Made by a program: the position numbers and the translations under genes | Origin: Ceratothoa steindachneri | Taxonomy: Eukaryota > Arthropoda > Malacostraca > Isopoda > Cymothoidae | Direction: 5' to 3' | Length of the DNA stretch: 64,000 bases | NCBI GenBank assembly: GCA_963969495.1 | Contig: OZ018333.1 | Location: 15,959,937 to 16,023,936, forward strand | The notes under the pieces: generated by a model | What the model was told of the DNA's origin: nothing | The model's input: the letters and a program-made list of their open reading frames with translations, nothing else | The model's database searches: none | Shown: positions 54,251 through 64,000 of the stretch, in pieces | How positions within the stretch are numbered: position 1 is the first letter of the stretch | Layout: every line of letters starts with the position of its first letter

Positions 54251-54641
54251 CCCTCATTTCTCCTGCATCCTATCGTAAGATAGGGGATGAAATTTTAATA
54301 AGAGTGTGTATAAGTATATATGTATACCCTGAGAGAGGATTTAAAAAAGAGGTCCAAGTAATTTTATAAAACTTTACCTTAATTTTTCTTCCTTCATGCT
54401 TGCGAGTGGGCCAGATGAAGCTCCAGTCCTCGTATCTAACGAAGGAGAGAAGATTTTGCCCTTCACCTTCCTAAATCGAATACCAGTGGTCCACCTTTTC
54501 AAACGTATCGTGCTTTTTCACTTTTACCCAGTTTTTATTTTCACCACTCGAAGCGAGTCGAACAATATCACTTCTTTAACAAAAGTTCAGTTTGAAAAAT
54601 TTCGAACAAAATATGGTACCCAGCGGTAAGCAGACATGCTA
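54251..54641. other. Gap, nothing recognised
   Basis: No coding or RNA similarity is recognised; a 77-codon plus-strand frame at 54396-54629 has no known family. Confidence 0.4.
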
Positions 54642-55174
54642 AGGGTAATGAATGGGTTCCGTCCCATCTTTTCCTGGTTTTCGGAAAGGTAAAGCCACAG
54701 CCTCCATCCACATAGAAGGGAAGCAGCCTCTAATCCATATGAAGTTATAGATGTCCAGCATATTCCTAATCATATCATAGGAAATGCCATCCGATCCGGG
54801 TGCAGTGGATCCACAGTGTTTCAGTGCATTATGAAGCTCATGGATAGAAAAGAGCCGGTTATAAGGCTCATTATCCATGTTAGGCTCCATAAAGTTGATA
54901 GGATGCTGCTCCTGTTGGAGCCTAAAGAGCTGGAATTGGATGGAATAGTTGTCTGGGCTTGAAGTATTAGCAAATGATCTTGCCAAAACATCGGAAATAT
55001 GTGACAAGTCTCCCAACAGTTCCCCGGCCTGAATAATGTTGGGAGCTGTAAAGCCATTGGATTTCCCCAATAGCTTTTTGACCGTCTTCCAGATTTTGTT
55101 TACAGGGGTCTGCCAACATATTGAGGCGATGTAACCATCCAACGATGTTTTTCGAGCTCGTCGAAGGGTGCGTC
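54642..55174 (-). pseudogene. LINE family C fragment (linker and RT fingers)
   Basis: The minus strand reads RRTLRRARKTSLDGYIASIC, VNKIWKTVKKLLGKSNGF, LKHCGSTAPGSDGISYDMI and PSMWMEAVALPFRKPGKDGT. This is nearly identical to 32.17-32.73 kb of the long family C copy. It is one 182-residue open frame apart from a few-codon deletion after SYDMIRNM. It ends at the RT fingers and is joined at about 55174 to family A sequence. Confidence 0.75.
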
Positions 55175-55965
55175 GCTGTGCATTCAATGCACGTCATGGT
55201 CTCGCTAAAAGGCGCCGACCGAACCTTCCTTACAGAGGTGGATAACCCTTCAACAACAGGTTTACATTGAGTGGGTTACGTTCTGCTCTCGCTTCATGTG
55301 CTTTGTCCGCGCATTAAGTGCATCTATTTGTCACCACGCCTCTGCTTCCAAAGCTTCTCCTGCGCAGAGAGTATTGCATTCGGCCTTTTTTAAAGCACAT
55401 TTTGTGTCACTCTGGATCTGTTATAGTGCTCACGGGTGGCTTCAAGACCCAGAAGGAGGTCAGTTTATACGCCGTATCTCCGCTACATATTTGATTTCAA
55501 CGGGGCTTTACCATGTGTGTGAGCTGGTTCCATTACATAGCTCGGTGCCCTGAGATCTTTCGAGGCATTGAAATCTCCACCACCCTGGTTCATGGCATCC
55601 ATGACTATTCAGTAGGGCTGACAATGGCCATCCCTAAAAAGAAGATGAGAAACGCCAGAAAAGTACTTAAAGTGTCATGACATCGTGCCGCCTAATCCCG
55701 CGACGGCTTCAGGTCGCTTTCTGTTGTCTTCGAATTGGGCACTTGCGGGACGCATCGCCATTTGATGGAGCGCTTGCCTAACATTATTGCGACGACTGCG
55801 GTGTCTCCGAGACTCCTCATCAAATATTGTTCAATGTCCTATTCTGGGTGATCTTCGCGCACGTTATTCGTTTCGGTACCATGACGAGCTGGGCAGGCAG
55901 TTTCTGGGATCTTTACCATCATGATGGACGAGACGACTGACGTTTCAAGGAAATAACAAGCCACC
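55175..55965 (+). pseudogene. LINE family A fragment with internal deletion
   Basis: Linker words (TTCAATGCACGTCATGG, GGTGGATAACCCTTCAACAAC) are followed directly, at about 55320, by the start of the RNase H region (ICHHASASKAS, counterpart near 25.17 kb). A decayed RNase H (SAHGWLQDPEGG in place of YTDGSKSQEG) and the C-terminus (CGACTGCGGTGTCTCCGAGAC) follow. The whole RT is missing. Both catalytic landmarks of RNase H that I can place are changed. Confidence 0.6.
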
Positions 55966-56554
55966 ATTTACGTCCGTAGCTTTTTAGCGTTGGGAAATTA
56001 AGAGAGGACTTATTCAGCCTTGGTCACGCTATGGACCTGACTGGAGGAAGGCCTGGATGCAGGGTAAGGTAATGGGGGCTAGGGGCTGAAGCACCCCCAC
56101 CCCAATAAATTTCAGATCTATTTATGTTTGTATTTCTTTTTAAAGCTCTATTCGTAGGTAATATGCTATTCAGAGTGTTATGTAATAATAGATATATAAA
56201 AGTTTTTTAACCGTTGCGATCGAAGGTACCTTATATGATACATGTCTAAGTAACAGGTGAATCTTATTAATAATGATAAAATTCAGTATTATATATTAGC
56301 TGAATGACATCGTCCTTTCTGAGTCAGTTCCATCTCAGACCATGGGGCCGAGCCGAGACCTACAGTTTTCTCTGGTCGATTTTCCCTCAGCATACACTAC
56401 AATCGGTGAAGTGGAGACGTATCTCTACAAAACCCAGGAATGTGCACTGACTAGCTTCCGTGACGTCTTTGAGAAGACATATGAGCTGCTCCGGAAGATG
56501 GGCTCATCACATAACACTATTTTCTCTGTAAGGGGCCCGAAGATTTGATATCCT
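55966..56554. other. Stretch with no recognised gene
   Basis: A 68-codon plus-strand frame (56342-56548) lacks known similarity. It leads into the leader of family B. Confidence 0.4.
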
Positions 56555-57010
56555 GGCCACCCGCCATACTGACGGACTCAGCGCCCCGTTCAGCCCTAGC
56601 TTGGCATCCTTTTTCTTCTTCCGCTAACCCCTACCTCATCTTCTGTACCAATTCTCTTTCGCCCTGCATCGTCCTTCCATTTACGTTTGTTTGGCGATCT
56701 CAGTGTATCAGAGCTGTCTGTCAGGGGCGCGACCCCATGGCTGTGTCCTGCCTGTGTTGGTTGGTGGGTGCCTGAGCCTGAGTGGCACTCTTTGCTTTCA
56801 CAACGGGTAAATTTCCGAGGCTGGCCGGCCATTTGTAAAACGATGGTTGGATCAGGTAACGATGGGCTTACCCTCCTTGCTGGGCCGCCGCTCCGAGTAG
56901 GTGTCGCGACGGTAGACAGTGACTACGCTGCGTGCGTTCGCACCCCCTTTTATGCTTTACTTTATATGGGTAATAATAAAAAAAATATCTCTCAGAAAGT
57001 CACAGACTTC
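56555..57010 (+). other. 5' leader of LINE family B
   Basis: CTGACGGACTCAGCGCCCCGTTC and CTTGGCATCCTTTTTCTTCTTCC resemble the leader words of family A (26.74 kb, 20.23 kb), which suggests a shared promoter-like 5' end between A and B. No conserved frame. Confidence 0.45.
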
Positions 57011-58460
57011 TGGTTCTCGTACTACGCCTGTCAATAAGTCTTCTTTTCCACGTTTGTTAGATCCCTTCGCAGAAGAGATAGATCCTGATTTCCATTATCC
57101 TCGTTTTTTTGTGCTGAATTACCGTTCCGGATCTCCGCTTTCTAAATTGGACGTGTTTGATTTGAATGAGGAGTTTTAGTCCTGCTGTGGTGCGCCCCGC
57201 CATATGTGGGCACGTGGTAGTGGTGATTTAGTGGTTGAGGTATCTTCGCGAGAGCAGTGTGGCACCGTGCGGATTTGTCATCCCATTTGGAGGTCCCGGT
57301 TTCGGTTGTGCGCACCCTCGCCTTAATTTTCGTCCCAGAGGGATACGAAGGTTTATAGAATGACTAAGTATGTTGGTCCCGCTAAGGTTCCTACGAGTAC
57401 GCTTATTGTCACCTTTGAGCGGCAGAATCTGCCCCAGTTTGTTCGTGCTGGTTATTTTCGTGTCCCTGTGTCCCGTTATGTCGAGCTCCCCAGAATTTGT
57501 TTTAATTGCCACCAGTTTGGTCATGTGAGTAGCAATTGTAGGCAGGCTTGTCGCTGTGTGGTCTGTGCGAAGACATACCATGGCTCCTCTTTTGGAAATC
57601 ATGAATATTACCCCATTGTGGAGATACCCTTAGCGCGGATTCGCGTTATTACCCAGTATTCCTTTTTGAGGAGATCCTGGCTTTTCGGGACTCCCTCAGG
57701 CTGGACTTCAGTGAAGCCCGTCGTAGGGTGCGGGGGTAGCTCGCCCCCTATAGCCGTCTCTTCTCTAACGTTCTCCGGGGAGCGGGTTCCCGCCGTCCTC
57801 CTCCCGGTCGTCCCACTCCTCCTTTGTCTTCTCCTCACAGTCCCTTTGTTGCCCCCTCTCCTTTGCCTTCGGCCTCCCCGCAGTTCCACCGATGCGCCCT
57901 GGTCTTTTGCCTCTGTTCCGGACCGTGAGACCGACCGAGCTGAGACGCTGGAAGATATCTGGCAGTTCCTCCAGGCATCTTACCCCGCTGTTAAATCCAT
58001 TCATTTGACTCGGCACAAACCGAAGGGTTTCATCTCACCCAGCTCGGAGTCCAAGCGCGCTGCCTCTGATGAGGCTTGTTCGGTCCCTGAGTCGATTGTT
58101 GGGGCGCCCTCCGTTTTGATGCCTTCTCCTCTTCGGTCTTCACTGGCCTCCCCCGTTGGCATCACCGATGTCATTGAGAGGGCGGAGGTTCACCCGGTTC
58201 CGTCTTCCTTGCCTCCTACCCGATTCATTCTTTATTGCCACTTACCTCTGTTCAGTCTACGATGCCTCTTACCCCAGTTCCGTTTCCCTTGCCTCATACG
58301 CTTGTTCCGCCTTCCTTGCCGTCTACCCCTGTTCCTTTATCTTCCTCTGACCCTGTTCCCTCTTCACCCTCTGACCCTGCTCATTCCTCTCCCTCTGACC
58401 CAATTCTCTCCTTACCCTCTAACCCTGTTCTCTTCTCACCCTCTGTCATTGCTTGACCTT
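57011..58460 (+). pseudogene. LINE family B ORF1 (gag-like)
   Basis: The N-terminal block LLDPFAEEIDPDFHYPRFF and SGSPLSKLDVFDLNEEF matches family C ORF1. Then come KVPTSTLIVTFERQNLPQF and VRAGYFRVPVSRYVELP, a CCHC knuckle CFNCHQFGHVSSNC, and a second cysteine group CRCVVCAKTYHG. After a shift the C-terminal half is Ser/Pro-rich with a short repeat around SDP (SSDPVPSSPSDPAHSSPSDP) near 58.34-58.43 kb. A 477-codon open frame starts at 57360, but its second half (Leu/Pro-rich, from about 57.6 kb) is a different frame from the ancestral one and is probably not the true protein. Confidence 0.65.
58330..58440 (+). repeat. 27-bp imperfect tandem repeat within family B ORF1
   Basis: Units such as CCCTCTGACCCTG-TCCTCT recur about four times and encode a 9-residue Ser/Pro/Asp repeat. 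Confidence 0.55.
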
Positions 58461-58724
58461 CTGTTCCATCTGCTTCGCATCTTTGTTTTCGTCCGTCTCT
58501 GCTCGATCTTCATTTCCTTCCGGGCCATAAGCCGTCCACGTTGGGGCTTTGGTCCTGCTCTCAGCTGTCGCCTGTCGCCGTTCACGCTACTAAGTCAGTG
58601 CCATGTGCGTCCCCGGCTCACTGCAATTTGTCCCTTGTTCCCTCTGGTTCTTCTAGTCGTCGGGGACCTTCGACAGCTTCCGTCTCTAGAATCCCGATGT
58701 TGGTGTCGAGACGACAGTAATGTC

Positions 58725-61275
58725 TGTCATCCTATAGTGGAATTGTCAAGGGGTTTTCTCCAAGTGGGAAGAACTCCGGCTCTTGCTTTCTAGCGTTCGG
58801 CCTTTGGTGGTCTGTTTGAAAGAAAATAGGCTTGGGAATCGACCCGGTGCTTTGGCACTTTCAGGTGTTTAATTCCATTTCCCCGCCAGAGGGGTTTCCC
58901 ATTGTGCTTCTTCACTTTTAATTTCCTCTTCGCTATTTTACTCTCCACTTCCCCTCCGTATTACCTTGCTAGCTTTTGCTGCGAGTTTTTTTTTATTTCC
59001 AAGCTTTTAGCTGTTTTGTTTTCTGTTTACATCTCCCCGGGTTTTAAATTGAGTCAGTCTGACCTTTTGGAGCTCACAAGTGAGTTACACACCCCGTTTT
59101 TATTACTTGGTGATTTTAATGCTCGTCACCCGTCTTGGGGTGATACTGCCCGTAATCCCCGGGGTGGAGTGTTTGAGTCCCTCTTATTATCTGATTCCAT
59201 TTCTCTTTTAAATTCCCGCGATTTTACTTCTTACCATGTTCAAACGGATTCGTTTAGTGCTGTAGACTTGTTTTTATGTTCGCCCGACTGTTCTCTCGAC
59301 TTCCAGTGGTCGATTCGGGAGGACCTTCCCAGAAGTGCTGTCGACCGCCCTTTCTGGCGCGTGCCTTTCCCTCTCTCCTCGTTGGGATCTGCGGCGAGCA
59401 AATTGGGTTGGGTTCAGAGAGGCTTCCTTTATTGATGCCTCCCAGGTTTCCGTCGATACCGTAGATTCAGCGGTCTCATATTTTACTACTAATATTTTAG
59501 AGGCTGCTGAGCGCTTCGTTCGGCGGAGATGCTCTGTTGCGGGGCACTCCACCGTCCCCTGCTAGTCGAAGGATTGAGTGTCGACTATTTCTGCCTATTA
59601 GTTGTCCCATTCCAGTTATAGGCGAAACCCGAGCGTCTCGAATATGGGGCGATCGGAACCGGGCTCGTGCAATCCGCTAGAGGACCCTCCGTCGTGCCCG
59701 CCGTGAGTCTTGGCGCTGGTACGTATCTTCCCTCTCTTCGTCCACGTCGTTGACTCGGGTTTGGAAGCGGGTCAATAAGATCTGTGGTCGCTACGCTGGT
59801 CATGCCATCCCCACTCTGGATATCGGAGGCTCGCTTGTGTCGGATGGCCGGTTGGTCAGCAAAGCTCTGGCTGACCATTTTGCTGAGGCGAGTAGCGCTG
59901 GTAGCTATCCTCGACAGTTTCTCGAACATAATGCCGCTATAGAGTCTCGCCTTTTAGATTTTACCACGTGCACCACCTACCCTTATAAAGCTCTCTTTTC
60001 TGTCTATGATCTGCGGGATGCTTTGTTTCACTGTGGCTCCACCTCTCCCGGTAATGATTGCATCCACTACGACTTCCTCTGTCGTCTCTATCCACACTGA
60101 GAGTTATTTTAGGTTGACCTTTAAATCCTCCTTTGGGTCAAAGTGATCTGACCGTCCTCCTGGCGAGTGGGGGTTGTTTTACCCTTTCTCAAGCCCAGTA
60201 GGGACGGTTTGGACCCCAGTCACTATCGCTCGATTGCTCTTACGAGTTGCCTCAGTAAGTTATTCGAGAGGATGGTTAAAGTTCGCCTTACTTGGTTTTG
60301 GAGTCCAACTCGCTCCTGTGTCCATCTCAGTGCTGGTTTCGCAGCGGTCGTAGTACTCTTGACCACTTCACATCTTTAGAAGACTGTTTTACGAGCCTTT
60401 TCCTCAGGGTATCAAGTGTTAGCGGTATTCTTCAACATTCAGAAGGCCTACGATACCACCTGGAGATATTATGTTTTACGTCAGTTATATGATTGAGATA
60501 TGAGGGGATTTTTACCCGTTTTTATTCATTAATTTTTATTGTCCCGTAATTTTAAGTCTGTATTGGGGATGCCTTCGCAGGCTTGCGGGTTCAAGAGGAT
60601 GGTGTTTTAAGTGTGACACGTTTCGCCGTTGCCATTAATAGTCTGGTTTCACTCTTCCGGAGGGGGTTTTGACTTCTTTGTTCGTGGATGTATTAGCCTT
60701 GTTTTGTTCATCTCCCCGCTTGCCTTCTGCTGCTCATCGATTACAGCTGGCAATTGATGCCGTTTGGGGTCGTGCTGTCTCTAAGCGTTTCCGTTTTTCG
60801 GTCACCAAAACGAAGGCCATGCACTTTTATCAGGGTCATGGTGTCCTTGGTCCCCCTCCTCTCTTCTTGGAGGGCACGGCGATTATGTCCCCCGTTTTTA
60901 AGTTATTGGATTTAACGCATGATAGCAAGCTCACTTGGGTGCCCCATTTGGTCGCTTTATTCGTCACTGGTTCAATCCCTGCTGGACTACGGTTGCCAAG
61001 TGTACTCGTTCGCTTGGGGTTCGTCTTAGTAGTGGAGCCTTTCGCGCCTCACCTATTTCCTTTGCAATATGACCGGCTGAAGGTTTGCCTACGATCACTG
61101 TTTCGTATTCAGCAGTACCCTTCATCTCCAGTTCATGAGTGCCTTTTTGCTCCGTCCTATTCGGCATCTTTTGATCGGCGGCTATGTCTACCCTGGCCTC
61201 TGAGGCTTCCGGTTAGGGACCATCTCGCCTCCCTGGGTGTTGGCCCTCCCATTCCCGCCGTCTCCATGTAGGAGT
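58725..61275 (+). pseudogene. LINE family B ORF2 (endonuclease and RT)
   Basis: ORF2 opens near 58735 (LWNCQGVFSKWEELRLL in shifted frame). The endonuclease core is at 59050-59435: FLLLGDFNARHPSWGDTARN, LLNSRDFTSYHVQTD, AVDLFLCSPDCSLDFQWS. RT parts are at 59750-60100 (VWKRVNKICGRY, DALFHCGSTSPGNDCIHYDF), 60167-60480 (VVLPFLKPSRDGLDPSHYRS, SCLSKLFERMVKV, then VFFNIQKAYDTTWR: motif A with Asn instead of the first Asp) and 60669-61271 (TSLFVDVLALFC, where FADD is destroyed; FRFSVTKTKAMHF). RNase H is absent and the copy ends at the A-rich tail of the convergent family A copy. It is inactive. Confidence 0.7.
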
Positions 61276-61317
61276 GTTCGCCCTTCTGACGTCTATACTT
61301 CTTTTTGGCATTTCAAG

Positions 61318-61511
61318 ATTTTTTATTTTTATTTTTATTTTTTTTTTAATTAAGGGGCTATCTGGCGACGCCGACTTAGGCATTAGTCGCCGTAAACAAA
61401 CAGCCTAGTTCTAGGCTACTTTAAAAATTAAACAGGAAACAATAAAAAGAAATAACAATAACAATAAAAAAGCAATAACAAAAACAATAACAACAACAAC
61501 AACAAACCGGG
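61318..61511 (-). other. 3' UTR and A-rich tail of the minus-strand family A copy
   Basis: Read on the minus strand: stop, a (GTT)n / (TTATT)n-like stretch, GCCTAG-AACTAGGC (hairpin), CGGCGACTAATGCCTAAGTC, and an A-rich tail AAAAAAAAAATAAAAATAAAA near 61350-61318. The hairpin and the GCCTAAGT word are shared with 26.3-26.35 kb. The tail marks the exact insertion end. Confidence 0.65.
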
Positions 61512-64000
61512 TTAAATGAAAGGGAGAAGGCCAGCCTCCTCCCAAAAGTCAATAAGTCCACTAGTCATGGTGCACGCACTCGTCCCGAGTACAAGGGACA
61601 GGCGGTAGCGACCCCGCCCATCCCGGTACCGGGACAGGTATCGTGCGCGAAGATCACCCAGACTGGGACATTCTACAAGAATGTGCCGAACAGTCTGGGG
61701 GACGACGCAGTCGTTGCAATAGGGCGCAGGCGAGTGCTCCATCAAGTAGCGATGCGTCACACGAGTGTGTCCGATTCGAAAACGACAGAAAGCAACCTGA
61801 AGCCGCCGCAGCATTGGGGGATAGGTCCATGTGAACAGTCGCGGCGCAATGGCACGCAACTTTAGGATCCATTCGACCGTCTCCCATCTTCTTTGCCAAG
61901 CAGTCCGAAGAGCTGCCCGTATTCCTGCCATGTAGTCAGTGTGAGGAAGAGCGAAACGCTGGTCCGGTAGCAGAGTCCTCGCAGACTCTTTGGCGCCCTC
62001 ATCGGCGCGCTCATTCCCCGCAATTCCTACATGTCCAGGAACCCAGCAGAAGATAATCACGACATCTGCCCGGCTCGCCAAAACCGTGGCGTCACGGATT
62101 TCGCGAACCAGGGGATGCGGAGATTCCAATGCCCCGAGAGCACTCAGGGCGCTTTGTGAGTCGCTATAGATCACAATCCGGTCTCCGAACCGGGCACGTC
62201 GCGTAATCTCCCGTACCGAGTGATGTATTGCCACCAGCTCGGCCGTGAAGACAGACGCAGCGCCTGGTAGAGCCCCGCTGACTTCAAACAGAGGGGATAC
62301 GGCGTGGAAGCCGACCCCCTCTTGGGACTTGGAGCCATCCGTATACACTGGCACGGTACCAGCGTGACACGATGTGTGCTCCAAAAAGGTCGAACGCAAT
62401 ACTCCCGGCGCAGTACAAGCTTTGGGAGCAGAGGCGTGGCGACAAATAGCCAAATGTGGTACCCTCCAGGGTGGCGTCCTGGGCATAACCAGGGGCGCCA
62501 CCGGCCCGAGAGCTATATCTACCTCTCGAAGGAGTTTCCTGGCCCTAAACCCAAAGGGCTTAGGGTATGACTGGCGTCTCTCAGCGGCATAGGCACCATC
62601 GAGATCAGCTGCGGATGCAGTGAGAGCTGTTGGCGACTGAGGGAGGCGACGGGCTCGCGCGTACAGGCGAGTGATGCACTGCACGCGGCGCAGAGCGAGT
62701 GGCATCTCCCCAGCATCGACCAACAGGCTCTCAATGGGGGAAGTGTGGAAGGCACCGGTCGCAAGGCGAAGGCCGGTGTGGTGGATCGAATCCACCTTCC
62801 GCAATAAACGCTCGGCTGCGGATGCATAAAACTCGCATCCGTAGTCGAGCTTCGAGCGAACAAAGGATCGATAAAAAAGTAAGGCGGTAACCCTATCAGC
62901 GCCCCAAGCGCTGAACGTCACGGAACGGAGAATGTCCATGGCGCGGGTACAAGAGACCCTAAGGCTGCGAATATGAGCCTCCCAGGTGAGGCGTCGGTCG
63001 AATACAAGACCAAGGAAACGGTGCGACTCAACCACATCCAGGCGCACCCCATTAAGAAACAAATCTGGGTCGGGGTGAAGCCGTGGATGGCGGCAGAAGT
63101 GCACCACCTTAGTCTTGGCCAAAGAAAACCGAAACCTGTGCGCTTCGGCATAGCGAGAGACGCGGTTCAATGCCTGTTGGAGTCGACGCTCCAGAGTTGG
63201 CATCTGGGCCGCGCCAAAAGAGATCGAAAGGTCGTCTACGTAGAGCGTAGCGAGAACATCTTCCGGCAGCACCGAGGTGATGCCGTTGATGCTCAGGGCA
63301 AAGAGTGTGACACTGAGGACACTTCCCTGCGGGACACCCTCTTCCTGCTCCTTTGGGCCGGAGAGGGCTCCCCCCACCCGTACGCGGAATCGACGATCTC
63401 GCAAAAATTCAGATATAAACATTGGGAGGCGTCCCCTTGCCCCCATCGTGTGGAGAGTCTCCATGATACCGTATCGCCATGCGGTATCATAGGCCTTCTC
63501 CAGATCAAAAAACACCATGGCGTAGTGCAGTCTACGAAGGAAAGCCTCGCAGACGGCATTTTCCAGTCGGAGCAGAGCATCCGACGTGGAGTGGAACTTA
63601 CGGAAGCCGCACTGTGCAGAAGACAGATGGCCTCCGCTGTCCAGGAAATAGGCTAATCTAACATTTACCAATTTCTCCATCAACTTGCACACGCAAGAGG
63701 TTAGAGAGATTGGGCGGAAACCGGTCGGAGTAGAGTGATCTCTCCCCGGTTTGCGAAAGGCGAGCACAGTAGCGATTCGCCAGGAGTCTGGGAGAAGACC
63801 TTCCACCCAGATCCTGTTGAACAAATCTAACAGAAAATGCATGCCTCGCTCCCCAGGTGTCGAAGCATGGCGTACGGGATATCGTCCAGGCCATGGGCGG
63901 TGTCCGCGCACGAAGCGAGAGCGGAACGCAACTCACTCACAGTAAACTTGTCGTTGAAGGGTTCTCCACCTCTGGAGGTAAAGTCCAGCCGGTGGCCTTC
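61512..64000 (-). pseudogene. LINE family A ORF2, RT-RNase H region nearly intact
   Basis: This is the best copy of family A. After one single-base deletion near 63862, the frame is open for about 780 residues to a stop at 61512. Upstream of that shift the linker (GGEPFNDKFTVSELRSAL) is open to the window end, so the element continues outside. Counting in the 799-residue frame: fingers TGFRPISLTSCVCKLMEKL near 64-82, motif A FFDLEKAYDTAW 134-145, motif B EGVPQGSVLS about 191-200, motif C YVDD 224-227 intact. RNase H runs from about 519, with Asp in YTDGS (523), Glu in AELVA (558), Asp in YSDSQSAL (584), and His/Asp in PGHVGIAGNERAD. A C-terminal CX2CX7HX4C motif is at 732-748. With a working ORF1 elsewhere such RT could still be active apart from the frameshift. 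Confidence 0.85.

Noticed and set aside
57600..58793. Second half of the 477-codon plus-strand frame as a real Leu/Pro-rich protein
   Set aside because: The family B ORF1 protein continues in another frame (Ser/Asp/Pro repeat), and the long openness is due to C/T-rich composition.
1..64000. CRISPR arrays, bacterial operons or endogenous viral genes (including large DNA viruses known as relics in crustacean genomes)
   Set aside because: No regularly spaced short repeats, no operon structure and no viral structural or replication protein similarity were recognised.

Overview
The window is eukaryotic, repeat-dominated DNA. It has no operons or prokaryotic ribosome sites, one clear cellular-type coding exon (a C2H2 zinc-finger exon behind a splice acceptor), very long (TA)n tracts, and at least seven families of non-LTR retrotransposons in all stages of decay. 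The mix suggests an arthropod, most likely a decapod crustacean: Jockey/I-like LINEs with RNase H, a CR1-like LINE with a short-repeat tail, a Penelope-like element, a Tc1/mariner copy, a piggyBac remnant, and a zinc-finger array of the CPYQAA type. The organism call is inference from element style; nothing in the window proves it.

Layout. 0.5-5.5 kb: scattered and one longer decayed copy of LINE family A (names A-G are local labels). 5.7-5.9 kb: a 90-bp tandem repeat. 6.1-11.4 kb: a nearly full-length decayed LINE (family D) with ORF1 and ORF2 (endonuclease, RT, RNase H). 11.4-20 kb: AT-rich DNA with an RT-thumb relic, one candidate 147-bp spliced exon, a piggyBac fragment and a pseudogene of an uncharacterised arthropod multicopy gene. 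19.9-26.4 kb: second long family A copy. 27-29.3 kb: a family E RT fragment joined to a fairly young CR1-like LINE (F). 29.6-33.4 kb: family C LINE. 34.3-35.6 kb: a mariner-type transposon with both terminal inverted repeats and TA target-site duplication. 36.5-38 kb: zinc-finger exon. 38-41.9 kb: a rearranged family A copy.

42.3-45.0 kb is the most unusual part. A 5'-truncated Penelope-like element (RT C-terminus plus GIY-YIG endonuclease) is enclosed by 268-269-bp inverted repeats that each carry a hammerhead-ribozyme-like core. It is flanked by (TA)n tracts, by a separate hammerhead-like relic upstream, and by a tRNA-derived SINE plus a 63-bp-arm inverted repeat downstream. 45-54.2 kb: two related LINEs (G and G2) in the same minus-strand orientation. 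54.6-56 kb: fragments of C and A joined together. 56.5-61.3 kb: family B LINE. 61.3-64 kb: the best-preserved family A copy, on the minus strand, with an uninterrupted RT-RNase H reading frame of about 780 residues, running off the window end.

Functionally there is no pathway here. The region is a transposon graveyard with one gene exon that may be alive (zinc finger, truncated array) and one candidate exon of an unknown gene. Autonomous elements (LINEs, Penelope) supply the enzymes; the SINE and inverted-repeat units are probable non-autonomous passengers.
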